Source: Calonectria ilicicola
Taxonomy: Eukaryota > Ascomycota > Sordariomycetes > Hypocreales > Nectriaceae
Direction of reading: 5' to 3'
Length of the DNA stretch: 64,000 nucleotides
Assembly: GCA_020809705.1 (NCBI GenBank)
Contig: CP085831.1
Coordinates: forward strand, 2,604,001-2,668,000
In this document: positions 12,867 to 24,607 of the stretch, piece after piece
Numbering within the stretch: position 1 is the stretch's first letter
Layout: each line of letters opens with the position of its first letter
Position numbers and translations under genes: made by a program
The notes under the pieces: model-generated
The model's input: the letters and a program-made list of their open reading frames with translations, nothing else
The model's database searches: none
Told to the model about the DNA's origin: nothing

Positions 12867-14381
12867 TCAAATGCGTAAGGATCCCCGCAGCTTTGTAATC
12901 CTCTGTTGGACTTCAATCTCTAGCTCCTGCAAGGCCTCGCGACCAGGGGCTGGAGACAAGGACGAGTTTGGGTCGCCTGGGATGGGTGTATCATACATCT
13001 GAGATGCGTTATTTGGCAAAAGATAGGAACCCACCACTTCGTATTGTCTTCCAATCAGGTAAGAGCAGAGCTGCACAGTCATAGCTGGTTGGATATCGGC
13101 CAGTTTGTCATCGGCGCGATTGGAATGACAATGGTTGCGGAAATCTACATCATGTTGCAATACAGTAAGCAGGGCAGCGTAGATGCTGAGAATAAGCGTA
13201 TGGCAAACGATGACCAGATGGTGGATAACAGTGTCTGAGTATTGGCTCGGTGCGCACAGGGGGTTTGTAGGTAGAGAATTGACCTGATCACCATATGAAG
13301 CATTTTCGATGATGGAGGGAGTTGTAGTGGGCGAATATCCCAAATTTCCATTTGCATTCTTTTGCAGATACCAAAGAATCCCCAACAATTCGCGTGAAGT
13401 GGAGAAGGCGTTGAGCAATACGTCCCCCAAGCTTGTAGCACTAATCGCTGAGTTCCGGTATTCAGGTATGGGGAATGCGCTCATATTGGCAGAAACATGG
13501 ATGACCCACGTGGTGATGGATTTGAATACAGTATCGTCTATGACCGGGCTTGGCCGGTTCGAGGTACCGTCCTTCAGTTGAACAGAAGCTCCAATAGCAT
13601 CGACCAAAGCACAACTGGCTTGATGTAGCGGATACAGACGCGTACTCAGTTGCGACAGTTGGGCCATCCCAGGGTCTAGGCCATGAGTGAGGTTTTGCCA
13701 GCAGCTTGAGGTTGGCGATGCTCTTTGAATGTTGGAGTCGGTTTGCCCTGAAGGAGGCCATGTTGGGAAGTACGAAAAGCTGTCCTGAAGAGCTGCACTG
13801 GAACCACTTGGAGGATCGCCCATAGCATACACACTCCATGTCAACTGATTCATACCCGGCTCGTTCATGTCCATTTGCATATCGTCCCAGTTAAAAGGTT
13901 CTATCCAAGGTTGCACAGACGTGGGTGGAGGCCAAGATATAGATTCGGGTTTGACATCGGGCTCCGGCAAAATGATATCCTCAGTAGCCTTTGTCAAGGA
14001 TTCTCTGTTAGGAATACCAAGGCTGGCAGCATCCCCATCATTGCTGGAAGCGGATTCGGTGTAGGCATTGCTTCGGCCGCCGGGGTTGCTGTTGATATCA
14101 TTGGTGATAATTCCTCCACCGCTTGGACACTGGGACGGATTTTCTGGTGAGCTGGGTGGTGTAATTGATTTGATCAAAGTAGCAGGTGCACTAGTATGTT
14201 TCCGAGTGCTATCAGCCACGCGGTATATATTCGGGCGACCCTTGGGTAAGCTGAAGCTATATACGCACTGGGTGCCTTGTTTGAGACATCTGTTGCACAC
14301 TCCTGTGTTGAGACCACCTGCGCGAGTGCATCGCAATTTTTGCCCGTGGCATCGGTCGCATGATTGACGCCTTGATGCCAT
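12867..14381 (-). CDS. Zn2Cys6 transcription factor, AflR-like
   Basis: A single 504-residue exon. The N-terminus carries a binuclear zinc cluster: CDRCHGQKLRC, a longer loop, then CNRCLKQGTQC (six cysteines, residues about 8-41), followed by a basic stretch, KGRPNIYRV. A Ser/Pro/Thr-rich linker leads to a C-terminal half with blocks LYPLHQASCALVDAIGASVQ and YLIGRQYEVVGSYLLPN. These blocks are typical of the AflR regulatory-protein family. Members switch on their own secondary-metabolite cluster by binding TCGN5CGA-type palindromes. A matching palindrome lies 156-166 bases upstream of this start (14537-14547), suggesting self-regulation. Neighbouring candidates for control are the oxidoreductase at 17067, the permease at 8804 and perhaps the synthetase at the left edge. 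The identity of the cluster is not known. Confidence 0.92.
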   Translation of the reverse strand: MASRRQSCDRCHGQKLRCTRAGGLNTGVCNRCLKQGTQCVYSFSLPKGRPNIYRVADSTRKHTSAPATLIKSITPPSSPENPSQCPSGGGIITNDINSNPGGRSNAYTESASSNDGDAASLGIPNRESLTKATEDIILPEPDVKPESISWPPPTSVQPWIEPFNWDDMQMDMNEPGMNQLTWSVYAMGDPPSGSSAALQDSFSYFPTWPPSGQTDSNIQRASPTSSCWQNLTHGLDPGMAQLSQLSTRLYPLHQASCALVDAIGASVQLKDGTSNRPSPVIDDTVFKSITTWVIHVSANMSAFPIPEYRNSAISATSLGDVLLNAFSTSRELLGILWYLQKNANGNLGYSPTTTPSIIENASYGDQVNSLPTNPLCAPSQYSDTVIHHLVIVCHTLILSIYAALLTVLQHDVDFRNHCHSNRADDKLADIQPAMTVQLCSYLIGRQYEVVGSYLLPNNASQMYDTPIPGDPNSSLSPAPGREALQELEIEVQQRITKLRGSLRI

Positions 14382-14534
14382 TTCTGTCCCTTCTGAATTA
14401 GGTGCTATTGTTGGTTGGGGCGATTGGACGCAATGGGAGGAGGGGGGAAATAGGAAAGGAAAACCAAAATATAGTGAGTGAATTGATGTAAATAGGTCCC
14501 TATAGAATCAGCTTAGTCAACCTGCTTGGGATAT

Positions 14535-14549
14535 ACTCGAAGGGCGAGT
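14535..14549. promoter_or_regulatory. Candidate AflR-type operator (TCGN5CGA palindrome)
   Basis: The sequence ACTCG-AAGGG-CGAGT is a perfect 5-base inverted repeat around a 5-base centre. It contains TCG N5 CGA, the relaxed form of the site known for AflR. It lies about 160 bases upstream of the AflR-like gene, on the side expected for autoregulation. It does not match the stricter consensus at position 4 (A where S is expected). A single site of this kind can arise by chance. Confidence 0.4.
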
Positions 14550-15551
14550 CTCCTCGAGCCCCAAACCTGGCAATGGAGCAATAGCACTGGGACGGGCAAC
14601 TAATGCATCCTTTTCAATACTTAGGAAGAGCCTTGCTGATTCACACAATCGAAAGGGGCAGACATCCAACTACTTCGGAGACTTTTTAAGAATTGGCGGC
14701 AGAAAATCTGGGTCCAAGTACCGGCGGACATTTTTCCTCTTTCGAGCAAGTGCTTTCGAAATCCATGGCGGATAATATCTCTTAGACCCATCCATTTCTA
14801 GACAAGACCTTCTTTTGTGATGGTGTGGAGAAGGGCATCTGACAGGCAGCAGAGTAGTGAGTATTAGCTGCATAACCTTTGTTCGGGGCTTTATCGGGTG
14901 GAGAATGGGCCAATGCTCATCGTGGTATAGGTTCTTCAGGGTCAGCAGTCCGTTCAATAGTTGGATGATGAGAGTTGTAGATCGGGCAGATAATGGTTGC
15001 TACCCCACAACCCATCTTGTATCAAACTAGATTTGATTAGATTTCATAATTGCAGCCCATATGGTTATCGGACATCTGAAAAGCTCCTCCCCATGTCCTC
15101 TTCGGGTGATCCAAACGGCAAGAGCTTCCACACAACGGAAATCGGATTAGAAAGTGCAACGAAGTAAATGGCTCACAACTTGAGTGAGACAGGTGTGCTG
15201 CACTTTTTGGAATACCCCAATAATATAGATCTTAAATCCAGCTGCGGCTCAGGTAGTGGACAATCTGTTGGTCGGAAAGCCTAGGTGCATATGCCTACAT
15301 ACGCCACTAAGCACCACTGCCCAGTTCAGCTGAAAGCCCAACGTGGCTGAAAGCGTATCAATCAACACAAAGGTCCTCAAAACTGCGATATTTTCCATGT
15401 GAAATGTGACGTCCCCCCGACTAACAGTGATTAGCAATTGATCACTTGAATGGTCAATTTTCAGACAGTTCTTGGAAAACAAAAAGCTAGCTAGTCGTTC
15501 TGCTGCGGTCTAGAGAGAAGAACAGAGCCATATTCCTAAGTACCTACAGAG

Positions 15552-15608
15552 GGCGGTTCGGCAAGCGCGAAACACGAGGCTAAAGAGCTTGTATGCAGCC
15601 GAACCGCC
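15552..15608. repeat. Perfect 11-base inverted repeat, 35-base spacer
   Basis: GGCGGTTCGGC at 15552-15562 is matched by its exact reverse complement at 15598-15608, and two more flanking bases also pair if one G is skipped. It could form a hairpin or present two inverted CGG/CCG half-sites for a zinc-cluster regulator. It lies in the long space between the AflR-like gene and the flavin oxidoreductase. Confidence 0.6.
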
Positions 15609-17066
15609 TCAGTCCGCCCAGTCTATGCATTTCGGAACGACCGGATCTCAAGACCCCGCTGAGCGGCAAATTAAAAGAGGTTGAAAGATGCGACTCACCA
15701 ACAAGAAGGAAAATATTGCAGTGAGAGAGCCACTTATGCGTTATTGCGGGGGCGGCACCGGAAAACCGGCACGTTGATCAACTAGACATATACACCTTAA
15801 GCAGTCGTTTCCCTTCATTTTTTATTGGTATTTTTATTTATTTTTTAAACCTCGATAAAATCTTCGCCGTCTGGCAAGGCCAAATAGTCCCTATGCCAAA
15901 TCAGGCTTCCGGGTACAAAACTAGAAGTAAAAACGTATCAGAGATTTCGCCCTGTCAGGGCTTCTGGATAAGAATAAGAAGCGAAGTAGAATAAAAACAA
16001 CAAGGTTCACTAAGCGTTATTGAGGATGTAAATAATTGGTGGACGAATGCCAGATGTCGCAAGTTTAGCTAGTTTCATATTCTAGACGGATAGTGTCAAA
16101 ATATGGAATCTTCAAGCCAAACCTCCTTCATGTAGACAAATTAACTTGAAATGTAATGGTTTTCTAATTTTATATTTTCCCGCTATACACTAGGTGCAAG
16201 ACTGCTTTAGATTCCGCTGCGTTCGAACATGTTCCCAATCATATTGGAACTGAAATTTGCCCTTGTTAGTCAACTTCCCCACAACTCCCATTTTGATCGC
16301 TATCAAAATTTCACCGGTGCTGCCTTTCAGCTGTCGAAATCATCACCATAGCTAATGCGGAGATCAGTCATCTTACAACTAATGCTGTTATAGGCTGAAT
16401 GTGAAGTGAAATTCCAGACACTTGAAGTCGCTTCCATCATAACATCGCCACATCTTGCTACTGAAATTTAAGACAGTCTGCCTAGACGAGTTGAGACCCT
16501 AACTGCGGCTGAATTTACATGTGGGGGGAACGGGTGAATTACTTACTATTGACCCGACCCCGAACCGGACAGATAAAACGCCGCCTCCGATCAAATACCT
16601 CGGCCGCCCAAAATCAAGCCCCAGAGAAGAAGATATCAAACCTAGACGCAGATCAAGGTAGAATTATCTTATCTGTTTTTTTTATCTACAAGTTGATCTG
16701 CAATGTAAAAAGCTTATGGGATTTTTCCAGTCAGCTGCCTCCTCTGGGGATGCAAGCCGAGCTTGACCCACATCGCTCTAGTGTAGTGCGCCACGGAAGC
16801 TAAGAGGTGGGCTGGAGCAATGAAATTGGACACTGTTCTCAGTTTGGTTAAACCGTGTCTGTTAATGAGCGGAAGCGGAAGAATATGAATCCAACGGAGG
16901 CCACATGAGTTTACAGTCTCCCCGATAGATCAAGATAAATATACGAGAATCGTTGTTGACCATCTCATCCAGTGTTACAGTTTAGATTCAATAAATATCC
17001 TTTGTCATTCTGTTTCCAAAGTCTTCAACTCGCATCTTCAAAGGAAATCCCTTCAAACTGAGCATC

Positions 17067-18413
17067 ATGACGGCGTCTCCCCTTTCAGAGCCGTTGACAC
17101 TGCCTTGTGGGCTCGTGTTGCCAAATCGACTAGTCAAAGCCGCCTTGGCAGAGCAAATGGCCAACAATCACAACTTACCGTCCACAACCCAGTTTAGTAA
17201 TGCTTACGGTGCTTGGGCTGATGGGGGGTGGGGATTGATTTTATCAGGAAATGTTCAAGTTGATCAACGATATCTTGGAGATGCCCATGACACCGCCATT
17301 GATGCAGCCATTCCCGAGGAAGTGACACTTGCAGCGTTCAAAGAACTTGCAATGACTTGTCGACGAAACGGCACGCCCGCAATCCTCCAGATAAATCACC
17401 CGGGACGGCAATCGCCCATCGGAGCTGGCAAACGAAAATTGTGTTCGAAAAACGTTGCTCCAAGCGCGATCCCTTTAAATCTTGGATCGGATCTTGTGTC
17501 TAGATTTCTGGGAAAGCTGGTATTCGGCACCCCCCAGGAGATGACGGGTTCCGATATCGAAGACGTGATACAGCGCTTTTGCCATGCAGCCCGTGTCGCT
17601 GCTACTGCGGGTTTTGACGGTGTTCAAATCCATGCAGCGCATGGTTATCTGCTTGCACAATTCTTGTCAGCCGAGACGAACACCAGAACTGACGAATATG
17701 GTGGATCAGCCGCAGCCCGAGCCAAGATTGTTGTTGATCTCATTAAGGCGGTCCGGCCCGTGGTCCCCAAAACATTTTGTGTTGGCTTGAAGTTCAACTC
17801 TGTGGATCACCAACCCTCAAACAGTGATCAGTCATCCAACGAGCTGCAAGATTGTCTCGAACAGGCGGTGTTGATTGCTAATGCTGGTCTGGACTTTTTA
17901 GAAGTTAGTGGTGGTACCTATGAACAGCCTTTGGTAAGTAGCAGTTCTTGTCTCCTTGAGTTATGTGCTCACTAGTCCCAGATGATCAACGGCATCGAGG
18001 ATAAGCCCGCCCAATCTACTCGAAGTGCAGCTCGCGAGTCGTTCTTTTTAGATTTTGCGAAAGAAATCCGGAAACAGCTACCAAACACAGTCCTGATGGT
18101 GACGGGTGGTTTCCGCAGTCGGCTCGGAATGGAATCAGCCATCTCAGAAGGAGCTTGTGACCTTATTGGGCTTGGCAGACCTGCGGTTCTCAACCCAGCA
18201 CTTCCTATACGCACCATATTGAACCCAAACATTAGCGATGAGGAGGCCAGAGTAGTGACCAAGAGGATTGAGGCGCCAGGACTTTTGAAGAAACTTGCTC
18301 CAAGATCAGTAGGCGCTGGAGTTGAAAGCGTAAGTCCAAATGTCTAATATCTTGTTACATTCAACTAACGTGAATAAAAGAGGTGGTACAGTCAGCAAAT
18401 CCAGGCGATGTGA
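17067..18413 (+). CDS. NADH:flavin oxidoreductase, old yellow enzyme family
   Basis: FMN-dependent ene-reductase-type TIM-barrel enzyme. Exons 17067-17933, 17982-18329 and 18381-18413 give 415 aa; all joints are phase 0 with GTAAGT donors. Signatures are the start LTLPCGLVLPNRLVKAALAE, then INHPGRQSP, GFDGVQIHAAHGYLLAQFLS (active-site H-x-A-H), TDEYGG, MVTGGFRSR and GLGRP near the FMN phosphate. The short last exon encodes RWYSQQIQAM, a normal ending for fungal members. Such proteins reduce activated double bonds in metabolism or secondary-metabolite assembly. Proximity to the AflR-like regulator suggests, but does not prove, a biosynthetic role. No transit peptide is apparent, so it is probably cytosolic. 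Confidence 0.93.
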
Positions 18414-18879
18414 GCGTGAGACTGATTCATGGTTGCATGAATCGCACCCACTCGGTTATTCTAGCGACCAATGAAGCAAGGCTCGCCGAGACTATCCCCG
18501 TTTTAGAGGTTGCTGATAACGAAGCAAAACAAAACTGCGTATGGATGTATTGAGATGCAAAACATTATATTAAATTTCAGTAGGGAGTAACGGGGGTTTT
18601 TGTAATGCTTATTGCTAATGTTGAATGAACCTGGCTGGATCTTCCAAAATGACGCTGCTTTTTCAGCTCCCAAATATTCTCCACTTGAGGACTAATGCAT
18701 CCTCGATGAGCGTTTTTTTTTTTTTTTTAAATTCATAAGCTTGGGTCAAAATTTCGGTCCATGCTGACACCACCTTTGCATGTTCGAGCCCGCTAAACTC
18801 GTAACTTGGAACCTCCGTAATCCAGGCAAAAAAGTATGTCTTTCGCCAGCTGAATGGAACCGATGTCCGCTAGCGCAAT
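18414..18879. other. Intergenic region with a T-tract
   Basis: Downstream of the oxidoreductase; contains a T homopolymer at about 18713-18728. Nothing else recognised. Confidence 0.5.
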
Positions 18880-21800
18880 ATGTTGCACGCCAGATGTATT
18901 TCAGTCCCAGTCTTACGAGGCTGCTGGGCGCACATTCACACGATATCTGCTGAATCCCAACTGGTGCAGAGATGGATATCTCGCCAATTTCGCCTCTTCC
19001 CATCAAACCGATGTTTTGCCACCGCTAGTAGCGTAAACGATGGCAACTCTATATCTTTTGATCACTACTCTTATGAACCCCTCCCTTTCGGTCCCAACTT
19101 CAGGCTACTCGAGCTCTACCCAAAAACACACCCTCTGTCATATGGTGGAGATCGTATTGTGGTATCCCTACGACCTTCCCCACTGGACTCTACTACCAGT
19201 GCATACGAGGCTCTCTCGTACAATTGGGAAGACCCGTACGCGCCAAATCTTTTAGAACCGGACATTCCCCGGGCCCAGAACCAGTATGGAAGCATCTCTT
19301 GTTCTGTTAACATCGATGGACAATATACTGTGCCTGTAACACCAAACCTCTTACTCGCCCTGCGTGCTTTACGGCTTAAGGAGATTCCCAGAATGCTTTG
19401 GATTGATGCCTTGTGCATTGACCAGTCATCCTTGCAAGAAAAAAGCAGCCAAATTCCGCTGATGACGGATATATATAGTAGGGCATCCAAGGTCATCATT
19501 TGGATCGGCGAAGAGGACTACTGGACGTGGGGTTCAGTGTCCGTTATCAAGCGTTGGGCCGCCATATATACTGCAACGCAGAGGACAGGTGCCCATCAGC
19601 CTGAGATACTGGCAAGGCTAAAAGAGTGGCGGACGTTTGAATTGGAAGAGCAGGCATGCTTTGAGGCTTTTATCCGGAGAGCTTGGTTCACACGAGCTTG
19701 GACTTTTCAAGAGCTGTGTCTGGCACAAAACGCAGAACTTCGCTGTGGGAGATACGCCATTCCTTGGCCAATATTTCAAGATGCATGTGCAACTGTGATT
19801 GCGGCTGGTCAGGAGAGCTTTGTGTTTGAGGAGCATGAAAATGTGAAAACCTTGGTCCAGTTTTATAGTCTATGCCGAGAGATTCCAGAAAAACATGATC
19901 GAGCAAATGACGAAAGGTTTCAGCTTTCGCGGCTGTTGCAACGTGCCCGATTGCAACAGGTTACTGATCCTCGCGATAAGCTATACTCTCTCCTGGGAAT
20001 TGCGAACCCTCCCAAAAGAGCCAAGGCGCATATCGCGTAGATTACAGGGAGGGTGCGGGAGATGTATACCGCAGATTTACACGGGACATGATCATGGAGG
20101 ACGGAGACTTAGGAGTACTATCTGCTGTCCAACGGATACAGTCATCGACCAAGAAATTGGAGTATGAATTCCGAGCGTTAGCATGGGAAAACGCTGAGCA
20201 AGAGTGGTATGAGGCACAAGCACGTGGTGAGGAGGTACGAAGCCTGGATGAATCAGCTGAGGACATTGAACACCAACACGTAATTTGGTTTAGAGATGCG
20301 GAGAGGGAACTCAGTCCAGAGCTATTCCAAAGGCCCAAACTCGAACACAACGATTCTGTTGTTAAGGTCCTCCCATCATGGGTGCCTGATTTTGCAACAC
20401 AAGATCGCGTCGAGTACGTGGCTACAGGCTGCAATATTCGGAGCGATCTCCCAGAAGATCTCATCCGTACCAATTTCCCGCGACCGATCGCTCAGCGATT
20501 TAGCGATGGGAAGCCTCTGTACGGACTCCAAAAGCAGCTCGCATATTACACCAAATCGGAAGACATCACCTATGAGACAGGAAATACAAATCACTTGGGC
20601 GTTTGGGGGTTCAAGGTGGGGACGATCAAGAGCGTGTTTGAGATGCCTTTTACTAGTGACCCGAACGTCCGGATTCCCGTAAGCCAGGCTGATGTGAGCG
20701 GATATGACGATGACGCCCAAACAGCAACTGAGACGCAACGTGAGCTTGGCAACTTGAAACCGCGTGCACCTCCAGCCCCGTCTCCATTCAACTTTGACTT
20801 CACCAACCGCTTCTGGCCATTAGAAGATCACAAGTTAGCTGAAACTGAGCCGGTTCTCACCGAGCATCACTTTTACAAACACACTGGCGAGCGCACCAAT
20901 CTCGCTTTGCTACGGACTCTAGCGGCAGATATGCTGCCCATCTCACAGCGTTTAGCCGAAAACCAGAAAAAAGTGCTCTTTCCGTTGCACTACGACTTTG
21001 ACTTTTGGAACCACGGTCCCAGCAACAGGCCACGTGAGTTCCCTTCCATATTTACATCTTCGTCTCCATTCAACATCTGGAGTCCGGCTTACGGCTCCAA
21101 TCCTCCCATGGTCGTCGAAGGACTACGTCTTGTCACACTGGCTTTACGTGTTTGGCGTGCCCGGCTAGCGCTCTGGCTACGTGGTGGTGACTCTACGACC
21201 CCGTGGACCGAGTTTGATGCCGCGGAGCTAAGGCGTGGCTGGCGAATCCAGCACCTTTACCGTAGCTTCCTGGTATGGCCTTGGGACATACTGACTGCAG
21301 CCTGGCTCCATAGCTATAGTGCGAAGCCATCATTTGGCTTCTCTACACTTCTCATAGGCCCACTCTTTGTCGAAGGGATGCTGAAATGGTATTGGAAGAA
21401 TAAATGGACGATCGGGACCCCGCTGGAAGGAGTACCAACCCATTGGGTATTCGCGGCCGCATGGGCGATCATTTACTGGTTTGGCATCAAAAATGGCGCC
21501 CGGTGGGCTCAGCGTTTCGAGCGAGACGCAAGCATGCCCGTTGGTTGGGAGAACGGTGCAGCGCGGATATCCAAAATGGTAAACAGCACATTCCCTGATA
21601 AGGCCGACCGAGACGGTCTGCCCGGCCTTTGGGGCATCTCATGTGAGATCCAGAACGCCGTCAATCGCGCGAGCTGGAACCGCGAGTTTCTGGTCACAGA
21701 TAACGAATATATTGGCATTGGGCCTGTGGGTATGCGACCAGGAGACGAGGTGTGGGTTTTGGTAGGAGGTCATGTTCCGTTTGTGATGCGTCCAAGCACC

Positions 21801-21947
21801 TTAGGGACTGATTCGATGGCTAGCGGACAGTATCAGTTAGTAGGTGAAGGATATATTCATGGAATTATGGATGGTGAGCCTTGGCAACGAGGGTTGGGTG
21901 ATTTGGGCAAGATGAAAGACAAAGCAGTTAAATTGGTGTTGGTATGA
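18880..21947 (+). pseudogene. HET-domain (heterokaryon incompatibility) gene, broken by a -1 frameshift
   Basis: The first frame (18880-20040, 386 codons) holds a HET domain: YEALSYNWEDP, VTPNLLLALRALR, LWIDALCIDQ, IYSRASKVIIWIGEE and AWFTRAWTFQEL, then DPRDKLYSLLGIANPPK. The sense then leaves the frame, which stops at 20040. The expected continuation GAYRVDYREGAGDVYRRF is read one base back, and that frame stays open to 21947. The second part ends with GDEVWVLVGGHVPFVMRP and GYIHGIMDGE, standard for the C-terminus of large HET proteins, and contains hydrophobic stretches that could span a membrane. Loss of one base in the CCCAAAAG run near 20011-20018 explains the break. No GT..AG intron and no classic slippery heptamer sits there. 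HET proteins trigger death of incompatible fused cells, and many alleles are naturally inactivated. A sequencing error is the main alternative. The N-terminal start is uncertain. Confidence 0.8.
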
Positions 21948-23232
21948 TGAGGTTGGGATTGAGAGAAGAATGCTTGATTGGGAAAATGCACAAATTATTG
22001 CCATAAGATTTGAAAGTTCCTATTGGTAGCTTCTAGTATGCGTGAAGAAGGGAGTTGTTGGTGCGGAGTATGAGGAAAGATCTTAAGAGCTCACTACTTT
22101 ACCTTTTAACTATCATGTAATGGCTACAATGCTAGTGCAATAGAAATAGGAAACAAAATGAATAAATGAACAAACAAAAGGAAGCCCGAATCTTCGCCCA
22201 ACATCTACTTCCCGTCGATTAATTTGAACGATGACTACCCTATAGCGTATGTTATCAGCTCCGAGGTCGGATATTGTTCGGACATTTGCATTGAGGTGGC
22301 GTTCAAAGATTTAGATGCTTGCATCATAAGGTTTATGAAAACCTTTGTGAAAATATGAAATATAACACGCGTACCCAAATAAATCCTGCTAACTCCAGCT
22401 AAGAAATGAGGGAGGCTGTGATTATGACATCACCGCTTCAAGGAGTCGTCTTGTTTATCTCTTACCAAAACCAGACACGCGATTGGCCAGCCGAGGTCCA
22501 CAAAAGGAGGAAAAAGTTTAAAAACTCGCGATGGCAACATTCGAGTCATGGAAAATAAGGCTCCGTGAACGTCAAGCCTGGCGTGTCTGGTTTGTCTTGT
22601 GTGGCGTCCCGCAACTCAATTCCATACTTCTGATTATAGATAACGGCACCGTAATTGACCTTGTATATCAGATTAGATCCAGGCTTGGCTAGTATTCTAA
22701 AGGATTTCTTCACCGCAAGATCAAAGGCACTTCGCTACAATCGAACCCACAATTCGAGCACTGTCCGGGTATTAGTGGCGACTTCAACCGCGCCACTGAC
22801 GTCTAACCAAGTTGCCACAAAACTAGCCTTTCCCTCCTCGAGAAGGAAACAATGGTGAATAAGACGGAGCCGGCCGTGTATGAACTAATAGCTGGGCTAC
22901 AATTCGACGTGACCGTTGGCTCAAGTGACCACAGTCCGTCACCTGTGCCCGGGCCAGCTCCACTTGCTAACTGTATGAGATGCTTAGAGTGGTTAAAATG
23001 GGGATAGCCGCCGATAGCGGAGTCAAGCCGGGGATTTTTAAAATTAGATACGCCGCCTGTTGACGGAACCCCTTGCATGATTGATTCTTTTGTTCCACAT
23101 TCAAAGTTCCAATCCTAGATCTGACTACGAGCCTTGGAAATCTTGGATACCGTCAATTGATAACCCTGTCAGCCTCATTGGCCCCTGTCCCAGTCTTTGT
23201 TCTAATCCCTTCGACCTCACTGTCAAATCAAG
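21948..23232. other. Intergenic region, nothing recognised
   Basis: About 1.3 kb including the presumed promoter of the aminotransferase. CT-rich sequence precedes its start codon. No gene, RNA or repeat seen. Confidence 0.5.
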
Positions 23233-24607
23233 ATGGGCTCCATCCCAACCGGCCGCTTCTCCTCCATCCCCGAGGTTGAGAAGGATGAGGTCTTTGCCAT
23301 CATTGGACAGTTCCGTACAGACACGCACCCAGACCGGGTGAACCTGGGTGCGGGCGTCTACTTCTCTGACGAGGGCAAGTCTTCGCCTCTCGAAGTGGTT
23401 GGAAAGATTGAGAAGCGCATGCATGAGAACCAAGACATCACCCGCCACGATTACATCCCAATTGAGGGCGACGACCAATTCCTCAGTGCTGCCAGGGACT
23501 TGGTCTTCTCTCCCATCTTCCCCTCTCCACCCGGCCCACGAAAGCCAGACCCCAGAGTCGTGTCCGTGCAGACCATTTCGGGCACAGGCGCCAACCACAT
23601 TGGCGCTCGATTCCTGGCCGATCATGTGCGACCTCGTTGCGTGTGGGTTTCTGATCCCACCTGGGCCAATCACCATGTAATTTGGCAGTCCGTTGGTGTG
23701 CCTCCGCGTACATACCCGTACTACAACTCGACCAACTGCAGCCTCGACTTCGATGCCATGATGGACGTTTTGGAGAGAGACTCGCAGCCCGGTGATATCA
23801 TCCTGCTGCACGCCTGTGCCCACAACCCAACTGGCTTGGACCCAACCCGTGAGCAATGGGTGGCCATTGCTGACCTCTGCCATCGAAAGCAGCTCTTCCC
23901 CTTCCTTGACAATGCGTACCAGGGTTTCGCATCTGGAGACCCAGTTCAGGACTCCTGGGCCATTCGCCACTTCTACCAGTTCCAGCCACCCATGGAGATG
24001 TGCGTTGCTCAGTCATTCTCCAAGAGTCTCGGTCTCTATGGCCAAAGAGCTGGCGCCTTCCACATTGTCTTGAATGACACCTCTAAATCCACCAGGGACA
24101 AGGTCCTCGGAAATCTGGCCCAGCTGATTCGTTCGGAATATTCCGTGGCACCAAGATACGGAACCTCCATCGTTAAGACCATCCTGGATAGCGAAGACCT
24201 ATCCAACGAGTGGTTGGCTGAAATGCAGGTCATGAGTAACCGTATTCGATCAATGAGAAAAGCCCTTTACGATGAATTGACCCGCCTCAATACTCCGGGG
24301 TCGTGGGTGCACATCACTGAACAGGTATGTCGTCAACATGAACCCTTTTGAATCCAACAGTACTAATTCCAAGAACAGATTGGAATGTTCTCGTACACCG
24401 GTCTCACTGCCGCCGAAGTAGAAGTCTTGCGGGAGCAGTACCACGTCTATATGCTTGCTTCCGGGCGAGCTTGCATCGCAGGCTGTAAGCAAACCAAAAT
24501 CTATCTCTAGCCCGAATTTATGCTGACCCTTAGTAGTGAACTCTAAAAATGTAAAATATGTGGCTGCTGCCATCAACGCTGTGCGAACAAAGTCGCATTC
24601 TGGTTGA
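23233..24607 (+). CDS. Aspartate aminotransferase
   Basis: PLP-dependent transaminase interconverting aspartate/2-oxoglutarate and oxaloacetate/glutamate. Exons 23233-24324, 24379-24484 and 24534-24607 give 423 aa. Class I/II markers are VNLGAGVYFSDEGKS near the N-terminus, SGTGANHIGARFLADH, WVSDPTWANH, HACAHNPTGLDPT, FLDNAYQGFASGD and the PLP lysine in SQSFSKSLGLYGQRAG. The second exon contributes IGMFSYTGLTAAEVEVLREQ and the third ends NAVRTKSHSG. No leader peptide precedes the conserved start, so a cytosolic enzyme is likely. Codon use is more GC-rich and C-ending than in neighbouring genes, consistent with a well-expressed housekeeping gene. Confidence 0.96.

Larger units (their letters stand above)
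14382..17066. other. Long intergenic/promoter region between the regulator and the oxidoreductase
   Basis: About 2.7 kb without a convincing gene. It holds the TCG-AAGGG-CGA palindrome near 14537 and an 11-base perfect inverted repeat at 15552-15562/15598-15608, both listed separately. Minus-strand frames at 14670-14957 and 15249-15482 and a plus-strand frame at 16519-16803 lack recognisable domains and were not accepted. Confidence 0.5.

Noticed and set aside
14670..14957. 95-codon minus-strand frame upstream of the AflR-like gene
   Set aside because: No recognisable domain, basic and irregular composition, no promoter or splice evidence.
18880..19040. Mitochondrial presequence on the HET protein
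   Set aside because: The first 50 residues are basic and lack acids, but the true start is uncertain and lies before the first conserved block.
20011..20022. Programmed -1 ribosomal frameshift at the HET break
   Set aside because: The run does not form an X XXY YYZ heptamer in the zero frame and no strong downstream structure was seen; a deletion or sequence error is simpler.
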